From positions 124,001 through 188,000 of the forward strand of contig NZ_JACHFM010000005.1 in the NCBI RefSeq assembly GCF_014201905.1: a stretch of 64,000 nt of DNA. Reading direction: 5' to 3'. The position numbers and the translations under genes are program-made. How positions within the stretch are numbered: position 1 is the stretch's first letter; the number at the start of each line of letters is the position of its first letter. Of this stretch, positions 35,999 through 45,400 are shown piece after piece. This DNA comes from Amaricoccus macauensis. GTDB taxonomy: Bacteria > Pseudomonadota > Alphaproteobacteria > Rhodobacterales > Rhodobacteraceae. The notes under the pieces were generated by a model. That model saw only the letters and a list, made by a program, of their open reading frames with translations, was not told where the DNA came from and made no database searches.

Positions 35999-37582
35999 AT
36001 GAGCTTGCGCCCCACCCGCCGTCAAGTGATGGCCACCGCGATCGTCGCCGGCGCGCTGCCGGTGCTTCCCCGGCCCGCCGCCGCCGAGGATCCCGCGATG
36101 GGGGCGGCGCAAGCCTTCTCCTTCGACCAGGTGCGCGAGATGGCGCGCGATCTCGCAAAGCAGCCCTACGCCCCCGCCGAGGTGCCGGACGCGGATCTGC
36201 TCGAGACCATCGACTACGATCTTCACAACCAGATCACCTACCGTGCCGACCGCACCCTCTGGGGTGACGTGCCCGGCGCGGCCAAGGTGCGGTTCTTTCA
36301 CCCGGGGCGCTACTTCAAACAGCCGGTCGAGATCTTCGCGGTTCAGGACGGCAAGGCCCGGCAGATCGAGTTCTCGCTCGACCTGTTCGACCTGCCGGAG
36401 GACCATCCTGCACGCAAGCTGGAGAACGCCGGGTTCGCCGGCTTCCGGGTGATGGACCCGGACGAAAAGAACGACTGGCTGGCGATCCTCGGCGCCTCCT
36501 ACTTCCGCACCTCGGGCTACTCGGGCCAGTTCGGCCTCTCCGCCCGGGGGATCGCGATCGACTCGGGCGGACCGGGGCCGGAAGAGTTTCCGCGCTTCTC
36601 GAAGTTCTGGCTCGAACAGGCTCCCGAGGGCGGCATCGTCATTCACGCCCTGCTGGAAGGGCCGCGGGTCACGGGCGCCTACCGTCTCGATACGAGGCAC
36701 CAGCCGGGCAAGGGCGTGTTCCAGACCATCGACGCCGACATCTTCCTGCGCGGCGACATCGAGCGGCTGGGCATCGCGCCGCTCACCTCGATGTTCTGGT
36801 ATGGCAAGAACAACCGCTTCGTCGGGCCGGACTGGCGCCCCGAGATCCACGACAGCGACGGGCTCGAGATGTTGCTCGCGACCGGCGAGCGCATCTGGCG
36901 GCCGCTCAACAACCCGCCACGCGTCATGGCGAACGCCTTCGGCGCGCAGAGCGTCAAGGGCTTCGGCCTCAGCCAGCGCGAGCGCAGCTTCGAGCAGTAT
37001 CAGGACGACGGCGTCTTCTACGAGAAGCGCGCCACCGCCTGGATCCAGCCGCGCGGCGACTGGGGGCCGGGGTCGGTGATGCTGATCGAGCTGACGACCA
37101 ACGACGAAATCCACGACAACATCGTCGCCTTCTGGAACCCGGGCGAGCCGGCGGCGGCGGGCAAGGAATTCAACCTGAGCTACACCCTCGACTGGGTGAG
37201 CGACTCGCCGCCGCAGGACACTGCCCGCTTCATCGCGACCCGCGTCGGTGCCGGGGGTGTGCCGGGTCAGGTGCGGCCGCCGAACACGGTGAAGTACGTG
37301 CTCGACCTCGACGGCAAGGGGCTCGAAGGGCTCGACCGGTCGAGCGGCGTCGAGGCTGTTGTCGAGGCGAGCCGTGGCACGCTGAGCCTCGTCTATGCCT
37401 TCCCGATCGCGACCACCGACCGCTGGCGCGTGACATTCGACCTCGACTTCGGCGAGGACCCCAGCGACGACCCGATCGACCTGCGGCTGTTCCTGCGTCA
37501 CGAAGGTCAGGCGATGTCGGAGACGTGGATCTATCAGGCCTTCCCGTCGCAGCTCCGCGCGTTGCTCGCCGATCACGCCTGA
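35999..37582 (+). CDS. opgD: Osmoregulated periplasmic glucan biosynthesis protein, MdoG/OpgD family
   Basis: 527 residues. A twin-arginine leader (RPTRRQVMATAIVAGALPVL, then RPAAAED) favours OpgD over Sec-exported OpgG. The large MdoG domain begins AFSFDQVREMARDLAKQPYA and contains DLHNQITYRADRTLWG, FFHPGRYFKQPVEIF, GASYFRTSGYSGQFGLSARG and FYEKRATAWIQPRGDWG. It is a periplasmic protein needed for osmoregulated glucan assembly or branching. No opgH glucosyltransferase is nearby. OpgG cannot be fully excluded. Confidence 0.9.
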   Translation: MSLRPTRRQVMATAIVAGALPVLPRPAAAEDPAMGAAQAFSFDQVREMARDLAKQPYAPAEVPDADLLETIDYDLHNQITYRADRTLWGDVPGAAKVRFFHPGRYFKQPVEIFAVQDGKARQIEFSLDLFDLPEDHPARKLENAGFAGFRVMDPDEKNDWLAILGASYFRTSGYSGQFGLSARGIAIDSGGPGPEEFPRFSKFWLEQAPEGGIVIHALLEGPRVTGAYRLDTRHQPGKGVFQTIDADIFLRGDIERLGIAPLTSMFWYGKNNRFVGPDWRPEIHDSDGLEMLLATGERIWRPLNNPPRVMANAFGAQSVKGFGLSQRERSFEQYQDDGVFYEKRATAWIQPRGDWGPGSVMLIELTTNDEIHDNIVAFWNPGEPAAAGKEFNLSYTLDWVSDSPPQDTARFIATRVGAGGVPGQVRPPNTVKYVLDLDGKGLEGLDRSSGVEAVVEASRGTLSLVYAFPIATTDRWRVTFDLDFGEDPSDDPIDLRLFLRHEGQAMSETWIYQAFPSQLRALLADHA

Positions 37583-37590
37583 CACGGGCG

Positions 37591-37612
37591 GACGGGGCCC
37601 CCGGGCCCCGTC
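37591..37612. terminator. Bidirectional terminator-like hairpin after opgD
   Basis: GACGGGGCC / GGCCCCGTC with loop CCCG, nine bases after the opgD stop and before the convergent gene that ends at 37642. Followed by TTC but no long T run. Confidence 0.6.
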
Positions 37613-37641
37613 TTCACGACAGACAGGTGCGCGGCCGCCGC

Positions 37642-37851
37642 TCAGGGCGCCAGCGGCTCGACCGACGCGGTGGACCGGGCGATGCGTTCCGCCACCGCCG
37701 ACCAGAATGATTGCTCCGCGGCCGGCAACCCCGGTTCGTCCGCCGCGCGCTGCGCCTGCTCGAACGCCGTGTCGCCATAGGCCTCGAGCAGGAGCGCCGC
37801 CCGCTCGCGAATTTTCCGCCCGTAGGCGAAGCGCTCCTCGAGCGGTGCCAT
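37642..37851 (-). CDS. Small hypothetical helical protein (69 aa)
   Basis: 69 residues from the ATG at 37851: MAPLEERFAYGRKIRERAAL, then LLEAYGDTAFEQAQRAADEP. Ala/Glu/Arg-rich and probably all helical, without signal or membrane segment. The LLEAYG...A..A pattern is familiar from small alphaproteobacterial proteins of unknown function. It stands alone, convergent with opgD. Confidence 0.6.
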   Translation of the reverse strand: MAPLEERFAYGRKIRERAALLLEAYGDTAFEQAQRAADEPGLPAAEQSFWSAVAERIARSTASVEPLAP

Positions 37852-38269
37852 CGTTGCCCTGTCTCCCTGCAAGTGTCGGAGATACGTGCCGGCTTTACCG
37901 CGCCTTTACAAGTTCGCGGGACCGCCGTGGTGAATCGCCGGCCCTCAGGGCCCGCACCCCTCCCGGAGCCCTCGTTCGCTGTGGCTTGACGGTCGCACGA
38001 TCACGCGCATCGGCAGAAATATCACACTCACGCTGATCTGATTGCACGCGGAATGAGCCATCGCGGGTTGGGGGCGCCGTGACCGCCTGCACAGTGCAAC
38101 TTGTAACAGGCTGTTACAAAAGAGTTTTCGTACTGGACAGAGACCGTTGGTGCAGCGGAACCACACCGTTTGGGATCAAAGCAAGAACGCGGCGTTCCAC
38201 TTGCAGGAATCGAAGAGCCGCCCATACTCGAACCCAATAAAAAATAAGTACGATGAGCAGGAGAATACC
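37852..38269. other. Intergenic region with an AT-rich second half
   Basis: 418 bases without a supportable gene. The part up to about 38040 is GC-rich and featureless. From 38095 the DNA becomes AT-rich and holds the TTGTAACA dyad (38101-38119), a stretch AATAAAAAATAAG near 38237-38249 and AGGAG at 38259-38263, serving the next gene. Confidence 0.6.
38101..38119. promoter_or_regulatory. TTGTAACA-ggc-TGTTACAA palindrome
   Basis: A perfect 8-3-8 inverted repeat, about 150 bases upstream of the ICMT-like gene, followed by AAAGAGTTTT. It could be an operator for a dimeric repressor or, read as RNA, a small stem-loop. No T run supports a terminator in the plus direction. Confidence 0.5.
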
Positions 38270-38977
38270 ATGTTCCTCAGCGAGAGGATGCGGCGCACGC
38301 CGCATCCCGCGGTATGGCGTTGGCTTGGGTTACTTGGGTTCGTTCCGCTGGTGTTTCTGGCGGCATCTCGCGCTGAGCCGATCGAGGCACGGCTTGGCTC
38401 GCACTGGGGATCAATCTACGAGACCGTCTGCCTCGCGCTGGTACTGACCGGGCTCGGGATCCGCGCCGGAATGGCAGCCTGCCATCCACTGATGCGCGAC
38501 AGGCTCGACGCAAGCGGATTCTACTCCGTCTCGCGCAACCCGATCTACTTCGCGAACAGCCTGGTCATGGTCGGGATCATGCTCTTCACGCAGGACGTGA
38601 TCCTCGGCATCGCCTTCGCCCTGTGGCTCGCGGTCTACTACGAGCGCACGATCCTCGCCGAGGAAGCGCGTCTCTTCCGTCGCTTCGGGATGGTGTTCGT
38701 CGGCTGGGCGACGCTGACGCCCGTGTTCCTGCCGCGTCTGACCTCATGGCGCCCGCCCGCCGCCCGGTTCAGCCTGCGCGCCGTCATGCGCCGCGAGCCG
38801 CTGGTCTGGTTCGGCGTCACCGCCGCGCTCGCGGCGATCGCCGCGCTGTCCGATCATTTCGGCGACGAGCCGATGGATGACATCGGCCTGATGTTGCTTC
38901 TCGCCGCGGCGATTGCCGGAGCCGGGTTCTCGCTCATTGGCCGTCAGGCCGGACTTCTTGACGACCCCAAGCCCTGA
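38270..38977 (+). CDS. Isoprenylcysteine carboxyl methyltransferase (ICMT)-like membrane protein
   Basis: 235 residues from the ATG at 38270 (AGGAG six bases upstream). About five to six membrane segments. The conserved cofactor region GFYSVSRNPIYFANSLVMVG followed by YYERTILAEEARLFRRFG is the PEMT/ICMT signature (RxP...E...E), which suggests SAM-dependent methylation of a membrane substrate or phospholipid. A C-terminal extension adds two more segments (LVWFGVTAALAAIAAL; GLMLLLAAAIAGAGFSLIG). The 3' end overlaps the end of the convergent ligase gene by 34 bases. Confidence 0.82.
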   Translation: MFLSERMRRTPHPAVWRWLGLLGFVPLVFLAASRAEPIEARLGSHWGSIYETVCLALVLTGLGIRAGMAACHPLMRDRLDASGFYSVSRNPIYFANSLVMVGIMLFTQDVILGIAFALWLAVYYERTILAEEARLFRRFGMVFVGWATLTPVFLPRLTSWRPPAARFSLRAVMRREPLVWFGVTAALAAIAALSDHFGDEPMDDIGLMLLLAAAIAGAGFSLIGRQAGLLDDPKP

Positions 38978-40581
38978 GGCGGCTCGGGAAGCAGCGCCTC
39001 GAGCGTTTCCAGCGTATCGGCCTCGCCGGGCGGCTTGTCCCAGCGCAGCCGGGAAATCCGCGGGAAGCGCATGGCAACGCCTGAGCGGTGGCGCGTCGAG
39101 CGGGCGAGGCCCTCGAACGCCACCTCGAGCACCAGTCCATGATCCGGCTCCGCGCGCACCGCGCGCACGGGTCCGAACCGCTCGGTGGTGTTGGCCCGGA
39201 CCCAGCGGTCGATCTGCTCCAGCTCCTCGTCGGTGAAGCCGAAGTATGCCTTGCCGACCGGCGCCAGACTGCCATCGCTGGTCCACAGCCCGAAGGTGTA
39301 ATCCGAGTAGTAACCCGATCGCTTGCCGTGGCCACGCTGGGCGTACATCAGCACCGCGTCGATCACGTGCGGATCGCGCTTCCACTTGAACCAGAGCCCC
39401 TTCGGCCGGCCGGGAACGTAGGGCGAGTCGCGGCGCTTCAGCATCACCCCCTCGATCACCGGATCAGGCGGCGCGGCGCGAAGCCGGGCCAGATCCTCCC
39501 AGCTCTCCACGGGGAGGAGCGGCGAGAGATCGAAGCGGCCGGGATCGAGGCGGGCGGACAACGCCTCGAGCGCCGCGCGCCGGGTTTCGAACGGCTCGGG
39601 TCTGAGATCGCGTCCATCCGCCTGCAACAGATCGTAGGCGCGCAGGTGCGCGGGGTAACGGCGAAGCTGCGCCGCGCTCACCGTCTTGCGGTTCAACCGC
39701 TGCTGCAGGTCGGAGAAGGTGGCAATCGACCCATTGGGGCGCCGGACCAGAAGCTCGCCGTCGATCGCGGCATCGAAGTCGAGCGCCGCCACCAGATCGG
39801 GAAACGCACCGGAGATATCGTCCCCGGTGCGGGAGTAGAGGCGCCGGCCACCCGCCTCGCTCACCGCCTGCACACGGATGCCGTCCCACTTCCATTCCGC
39901 CACGAAATCGCCCGGGGCCATCCGGTCCAAGTCGCGTTCCCCGAGCGCGTGGGCAAGCATGACCGGTCGAAACGGCGCCGCGGCGGCAGAGACCGGCTTC
40001 TCGCCGTCGCCGTCGAGCCAGGCGAAGAGCGGCTGGTAGGGCGGAGCCAGACCGTGCCACAGTTCCTCGATTTCCGTCACGTCGACACCGCCGAAATCCG
40101 CGAGTGCCTGCTTCGCGAGCCGGGCGGAGACGCCGACGCGCAGGCCGCCGGTCACGAGTTTCAGGAGCGCGTAGCGCTCCGAACCGCCAAGCCGGTCAAG
40201 CAGGCGCTCGACCACCTGCGGCGCCTCCCGGCGCGATGCGGCGTGGAGCGTGTCTATCACCTCACCAAGGCTCGGGTCCGAGGCCGGCATGGGCGTTGGC
40301 AGCCCAGGCGCCGGCGGCCAGATCAGCGCGACGGTCTCGGCCAGATCGCCGACGAAATCGTAGGACAGCGCGAAAAGCTCCGCGTCCACCCGCTCCGTCG
40401 CCAGCGACCGCAGCAGCGCGGGCTTCACCGCGTCGAGCTTCAGGTCGCGGGTGATGGCCGCGATGCCCCAGCCGCGATCCGGGTCGGGCGCCTCGCGCAG
40501 GTAGTCGACGATGAGCCGCAACTTGCCGTTGCGTGCCGGCGTGAAGGCGAGGCGTTCGAGCAGGTCGGCGAAGCGGCGCAT
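38944..40581 (-). CDS. ATP-dependent DNA ligase (LigB-type, cisplatin-system like)
   Basis: 545 residues. An N-terminal helical ligase domain (FADLLERLAFTPARNGKLRL, about 1-200) is followed by the nucleotidyltransferase with motif I EWKWDGIRVQ (Lys231), DGELLVR, EGVMLKRRDSPYVPGRPKGL and LWFKWKRDP (motif V), then an OB domain. This resembles bacterial ATP-dependent ligases encoded with an MBL-fold exonuclease rather than Ku-linked LigD. The start ATG shares one base with the stop of the exonuclease (TGATG), so the pair is translationally coupled. Confidence 0.93.
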   Translation of the reverse strand: MRRFADLLERLAFTPARNGKLRLIVDYLREAPDPDRGWGIAAITRDLKLDAVKPALLRSLATERVDAELFALSYDFVGDLAETVALIWPPAPGLPTPMPASDPSLGEVIDTLHAASRREAPQVVERLLDRLGGSERYALLKLVTGGLRVGVSARLAKQALADFGGVDVTEIEELWHGLAPPYQPLFAWLDGDGEKPVSAAAAPFRPVMLAHALGERDLDRMAPGDFVAEWKWDGIRVQAVSEAGGRRLYSRTGDDISGAFPDLVAALDFDAAIDGELLVRRPNGSIATFSDLQQRLNRKTVSAAQLRRYPAHLRAYDLLQADGRDLRPEPFETRRAALEALSARLDPGRFDLSPLLPVESWEDLARLRAAPPDPVIEGVMLKRRDSPYVPGRPKGLWFKWKRDPHVIDAVLMYAQRGHGKRSGYYSDYTFGLWTSDGSLAPVGKAYFGFTDEELEQIDRWVRANTTERFGPVRAVRAEPDHGLVLEVAFEGLARSTRHRSGVAMRFPRISRLRWDKPPGEADTLETLEALLPEPPQGLGSSRSPA

Positions 40582-41594
40582 CAGTCCTCCGCCTCGTCCT
40601 CGTAGCCCACCAGATGCAGCGGACGGGCCGGCCGCCCGGTGAGGCTGCACCAGCGGACCAACGCCTCCTCACGACCGTGGGTGACCCACACCTCGGTCGG
40701 GTCGAGTTCGTCGATTGTCGTGGTCAGCTCGGTCCAGTCGCAGTGGTCGGAGATGACGAGCGGCAGCTCCACGCCGCGCTGCCGGGCGCGGGCGCGCACC
40801 TGCATCCAGCCGGAGGCAAAGCCGATCAGCGGGTCGGCGAAGCGGCGGACCCAGGCGCTGGCGAAGGCTGATGGCGGGCCAAGCACGATCTGGCCGGCGA
40901 AGTCGCGCGACCGGCCGCGCTCGATGGTGGCGTCGGGAAGGTCTCCCAGCGCAACGCCGCGCTCGGCGTAGTAGTCGCAGAGCCGGCGGAGCGCCCCATG
41001 CACGAAGATCGGCCCGTCGTGACCGGCGGCACGCAGCAGCGCGATCAGCCGCTGCGCCTTGCCGAGGGCATAGACCCCGATGAGATGCGTGCGCTCGGGA
41101 AACTGCGTGAGGGACTGCAGAAGCCTGCCCGCCTCGGCGAGGGGCTCGGGATGGCGAAAGACCGGCAGGCCAAAGGTCGCCTCGGTGATGAAGACGTCGC
41201 CCCTGACCGGCTCGAAGGCCGCACAGGTCGGGTCGGGCGTGCGCTTGTAGTCGCCGGCCGCCACGATGCGAAAACCACCGCGCTCCACCTCGATCTGCGC
41301 CGAGCCGAGGACGTGACCCGCGGGGTGAAAGGTCGTGGCAACCTCGCCGATCGCGACCCGTTCGCCGTAGCGCAGGGGCTGCACGCTGCCTGCGAACCCC
41401 TCCCCCATGCGGATCGCCATGATGTCGAGGGTCTCGCGCGTGGCAAGCACGGCGCCGTGGCCGGAGGTGGCGTGATCGGAATGAGCGTGGGTGACGAGTG
41501 CGCGGGCGACCGGCCGGACCGGGTCGATGAAGAAGTCGCCCGGTGGGCAGTAGAGGCCTTCGGGCCGCGACTGGAGGAGATCCGCGGGGCGCAT
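40581..41594 (-). CDS. Ligase-associated MBL-fold DNA exonuclease
   Basis: 337 residues of the metallo-beta-lactamase/beta-CASP (SNM1-like) superfamily. The metal motif THAHSDHATSGHG is near residue 35, then HPAGHVLGSAQIEVE (with His ligand), AAGDYKRTPDP (with Asp) and late VISDHCDWTELTTTI and VWVTHGREEAL. It matches the ligase-associated exonuclease that accompanies an ATP-dependent ligase in many proteobacteria. In full systems an Lhr-type helicase and a metallophosphoesterase are also linked; neither is here. Confidence 0.92.
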   Translation of the reverse strand: MRPADLLQSRPEGLYCPPGDFFIDPVRPVARALVTHAHSDHATSGHGAVLATRETLDIMAIRMGEGFAGSVQPLRYGERVAIGEVATTFHPAGHVLGSAQIEVERGGFRIVAAGDYKRTPDPTCAAFEPVRGDVFITEATFGLPVFRHPEPLAEAGRLLQSLTQFPERTHLIGVYALGKAQRLIALLRAAGHDGPIFVHGALRRLCDYYAERGVALGDLPDATIERGRSRDFAGQIVLGPPSAFASAWVRRFADPLIGFASGWMQVRARARQRGVELPLVISDHCDWTELTTTIDELDPTEVWVTHGREEALVRWCSLTGRPARPLHLVGYEDEAED

Positions 41595-41634
41595 GGATCT
41601 GGTGTAGCCCGCGCCGCCTCCGGGTCCATGCCGG

Positions 41635-42315
41635 TCAGCCGGGAAAGACGTAGCCCATGCCGCGCACGGTCTTCACCAGCTGCGGGTGCTCGGGGTCGTC
41701 CTCGAGCTTGCGGCGAAGCCGCGTCACGCGGTGGTCGATCGAGCGGTCGTTGCTGTCGTCATCGCGCGGTGGTGCGAGGCGCATCAGGTCGTCGCGGCCC
41801 AGCACCTTCCCGGGGTTGGTGGCGAACGCCGCGACGAGATCGACCTCCATCGGGCTCAGGTCCACCGGCCGCCCGGCGCCGTCGACCAGTCGAAAGGCGC
41901 GGAGATCGAGCCGGTAGGTGCCGAACGGCAGGCCCTCCACCGCGACCACGGGGCGGCGGCGGCGCAGCACCGCCTCGATTCGGGCGGCAAGCTCCGGCAG
42001 TGCCACCGGCTTCGCGATGTAGTCGTCGGCTCCGATCTCCAGCCCGACGACCCGGTCCACCAGATCCCCCGCGCCGGTCAGCATGACGATTCCGGGATCG
42101 AGCCGACCGCGCAGCATCCGGGCCAGTTCCAGGCCATCCTGCCCCGGAAGTCCCACGTCGAGCACGAAAAGCGCCGGCGCGTCGCCGTTGGCAAGAAGCC
42201 CTTCAAGCCCCGCGCCGTCGCCCGCCGTCACCACCTCGTGCCCGATCGAGCCGAGGTAGTCGGCGAGCATCTCGCGCACATCAACCTCATCATCGACGAC
42301 CGCGATCCGCGCCAT
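41635..42315 (-). CDS. OmpR-family response regulator
   Basis: 226 residues from the ATG at 42315 (GGGAG upstream). Receiver domain with acidic pocket VVDDE and phospho-acceptor Asp53 in FVLDVGLPG, then Lys in YIAKPV. The C-terminal winged helix (about 130-226) has VDLSPMEVDLVAAFATNPGK and IDHRVTRLRRKLEDDPEHPQ, ending TVRGMGYVF. It is divergent from the hybrid kinase 172 bases away and probably acts with it. Confidence 0.94.
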   Translation of the reverse strand: MARIAVVDDEVDVREMLADYLGSIGHEVVTAGDGAGLEGLLANGDAPALFVLDVGLPGQDGLELARMLRGRLDPGIVMLTGAGDLVDRVVGLEIGADDYIAKPVALPELAARIEAVLRRRRPVVAVEGLPFGTYRLDLRAFRLVDGAGRPVDLSPMEVDLVAAFATNPGKVLGRDDLMRLAPPRDDDSNDRSIDHRVTRLRRKLEDDPEHPQLVKTVRGMGYVFPG

Positions 42316-42340
42316 GCTCGCTCCCCGATCTGTGGGATAC

Positions 42341-42368
42341 TTGATACAATCACCGCCGGACTTGGCAA
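42341..42368 (-). promoter_or_regulatory. Response-regulator promoter candidate
   Basis: On the minus strand, TTGCCA, 16 bases, TATCAA, about 25 bases upstream of the regulator start. Confidence 0.4.
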
Positions 42369-42487
42369 AGGTGCGAAACCGCGCCACGACACGGTATCGG
42401 CCAGCGGACGACAGGGCGGACCCGCGACCGCCCGGGGGAAACGTCGGACGCTGTGGGGATCGCCGCGGGAAGGGCCACGGGGACGAT

Positions 42488-45400
42488 ATGGTCACGATGC
42501 ACGAGTCGCCGGCGCCGGGCACGGCCAATCAACGCAACCTTGGCGAAATCCGCGCGGTCCGGACAGTGGCCTGCGCGCTTCTGCTGCTCATCGCGGTCTG
42601 CGGTCTCCTGACCGTCCGCGCCGAGCCCCGCGATGCCGTTCCATTCGCCCTAATCTTCATCGTCGCAGCCGGCTCGGTCTGGTACGTCGCCCGCGTCGCC
42701 GGTCGCTGGATCCGCCGGCTCCAGCTCTCGGAAGCCCGCCTGCTCGCCGCAGCCGAGGCGCTGCCCGACGGGCTCGTCATCCTCGATCGCGACGACCACA
42801 TCGCCTATTTCAACGCCCGCTATCCCGACCATCTGGTCGAACCGCTCCGCGACGGCCTCGCCCTCGGCCGCCCGTTCGAGGACTGGCTGCGCGAGGGCAT
42901 CTGCCACGGGCCGATCTACCACGAGGAGATGGGCCCGGCGTTCCTCGAAAACCGCCTGGCCCTGCGCCAGCGGGGCAAGAACGAGCATGTGCACCGCATC
43001 GCCGATGGCCGGTGGCTCAGGATCCGCGAGAACTGCACCCCCGACGGCGGGCGGGTGATCCTGACGACCGACATCACCGAGGAGCGGAGCCGCGCGGCCC
43101 AGTTGCGCCTGCTGGCGCTTGCGGTCGAGCAGGCGGCGGATCCGGTGGAGATCACCAGCGCCAGCCACGGCTTCACGTACGTGAACCACGCCTTCGAGAC
43201 CACGACCGGCTACGCGCCCGAGGAGGTGCTCGGCCGCGAGCCGCAGCATGTGCTTGCGAGCGGCGCGCAGCCGCCGGAATTCTTCGACGCGATGCGACGC
43301 GATCTCGAAGCCGGCCGCCCGTGGCAGGGCACCATCGTCAACCGCCACCGCGACGGCCACCTGATCGAACAGGAGACCACCATCGCGCCGCTGCGTGACG
43401 ACGCCGGCGTCATCACCCACTACGTCGCGGTGAAGCGTGACGTGACCGAGGCGCGCGCCGCCGCCCGGGCGCTCGCGGCGAGCGAGGCGCGATACCGCGC
43501 GGTCGTCGACACCCAGACCGAGATTCTGGCCCGCGTCGATCCGGGCGGAAACTGGACCTTCATGAACGACGCGGCGGAGCGCTACATCGGCACGACCTTC
43601 GCGGAGATGCGGCGCCAGGGCATCCGCGACGTGGACCTCGTGCTGCCGGAGGACCAGCCAGCCTTCCGCGCGCACATGCAGAAGATCACGGCCGGCCAGC
43701 CGACCCAGACGCTCGAACTCCGCGCCCGCCACCCGGACGGCTCGATCCACTGGGAGAACTGGACCCACACCGGCATCTTCGACAGCGAGGGCCGCCTCAT
43801 CGAGGTCCAGTGCATCGGCCGCGAGATCACCGACCGGAAACTCGCAGAAGCCGCGCGGACCGAAGTCGAGCGGGCGTTGGCCGAGCGCGAGGCGCAGTTC
43901 CGCACCCTGGCCGAAAGCGTGCCGGTGGGCCTCGTCATCAGCGAGATCGACAGCGCCCACACCCTCTATCTCAACCCGCGCGCCCGGGCGATCTTCGGCA
44001 TCCCGCACGGCACGGAAGTCGACAACCTGCTCGACGTCTGGGCGGACCTCGGCCAGCGCGAGCAGCTTCGCGCGCGGATGCTGCTGGACGGCTCGGCCCG
44101 GGCGATGGATGTGGACCTGCTGATGCGCAACGGCCGGCGGATCAAGGCGGTCATGTCGGCGACCCGCATCGTCTGGGCCGGCCGCGACGCCATGCTGGTC
44201 GCCACCGTGGACATCACCGACCTGCGGGACACCGAAGCGGCGCTGCGCGCCTCCGAGGCGCGGCTGAACGCGATCAACGCGGCAAACCCCGTGCCGATGA
44301 ACATCGCCCGGCTGTCCGACCGCAAGCTGCTCTTCGTCAACGAGCCCTATCGCCGGCTTTACGGCCTCGAGGGCACGGATCTCACCGGCTTCGATCGCAG
44401 CGTGCTCTATCCCGACCCCGCGACCCGCGACTGGCTCTATGGCGAGCTTGCGGCGGGCCGCGAGGTAACGGACTTCGAGGTCACCCTCTGCCGCGTTGAC
44501 GGCCGCGAGGTGCCGGTGTCGCTCACCTCGCGGCCGATCGTCTTCGAGGGTGAGCCGGCCATCGTCACCACCTCGGTCGACCTGTCGGCGCTGCGCACTG
44601 CCCAGACCGAAGTGGCGCGCTCCCGCGAGGCGCTGCACCAGAGCGAAAAGCTGACCGCCCTCGGCGCATTGCTGGCCGGGGTAGCCCACGAGCTCAACAA
44701 CCCGCTGTCGGTGGTGGTCGGCTACTGCTCGATGCTGCGCGAGATGGAGGTCGAAGACGGCACCCGGGTCCGCATCGAGAAGATCCACGCGGCTGCCGAG
44801 CGCTGCGCCCGGATCGTGCGCACCTTTCTCGCCATGGCCCGGTCGCGGCCCCCGCGCCGCGAGGCCGTGGCGCTCGGCGAGGTGGTGCTCGGCGCACTCG
44901 ATCTGGCCGCCTATGGCCTCAGCAGCGCCGATGTGGCGGTGAACGTCGAGATCGCCCCGGACCTCGCCCCGGTCCACGCCGACGCCGACCAACTGCACCA
45001 GGTGGTGGTGAACCTCGTCGTCAACGCACAGCAGGCGCTCATCGGCGCCCAGGCACCCCGCCAGCTGCACCTCCACGCATGGGAGGAAGGCGGTGAGGTG
45101 GTGCTCGAAGTCGCCGACAACGGCCCCGGCATGACGCCCGACGTGGCGAAGCGCGTGTTCGAGCCATTCTTCACCACGAAACCGCAAGGTGTCGGCACCG
45201 GGGTGGGGCTTTCGGTCTGTCACGGCATCCTCGAAGCCCACGGTGGGCGCATCGAGCTTGACACGGCGCCGGGCTCGGGCGCGCGCTTCCGCCTGCGCCT
45301 GCCGCGCTCGACCGAGGGCGCGGTGCTCCGCCCCGCGGACGCCGCCTCCGAGCCCGGGCGTGGCCGGGTCCTTGTCGTGGACGACGAGCCCGAGATCGCG

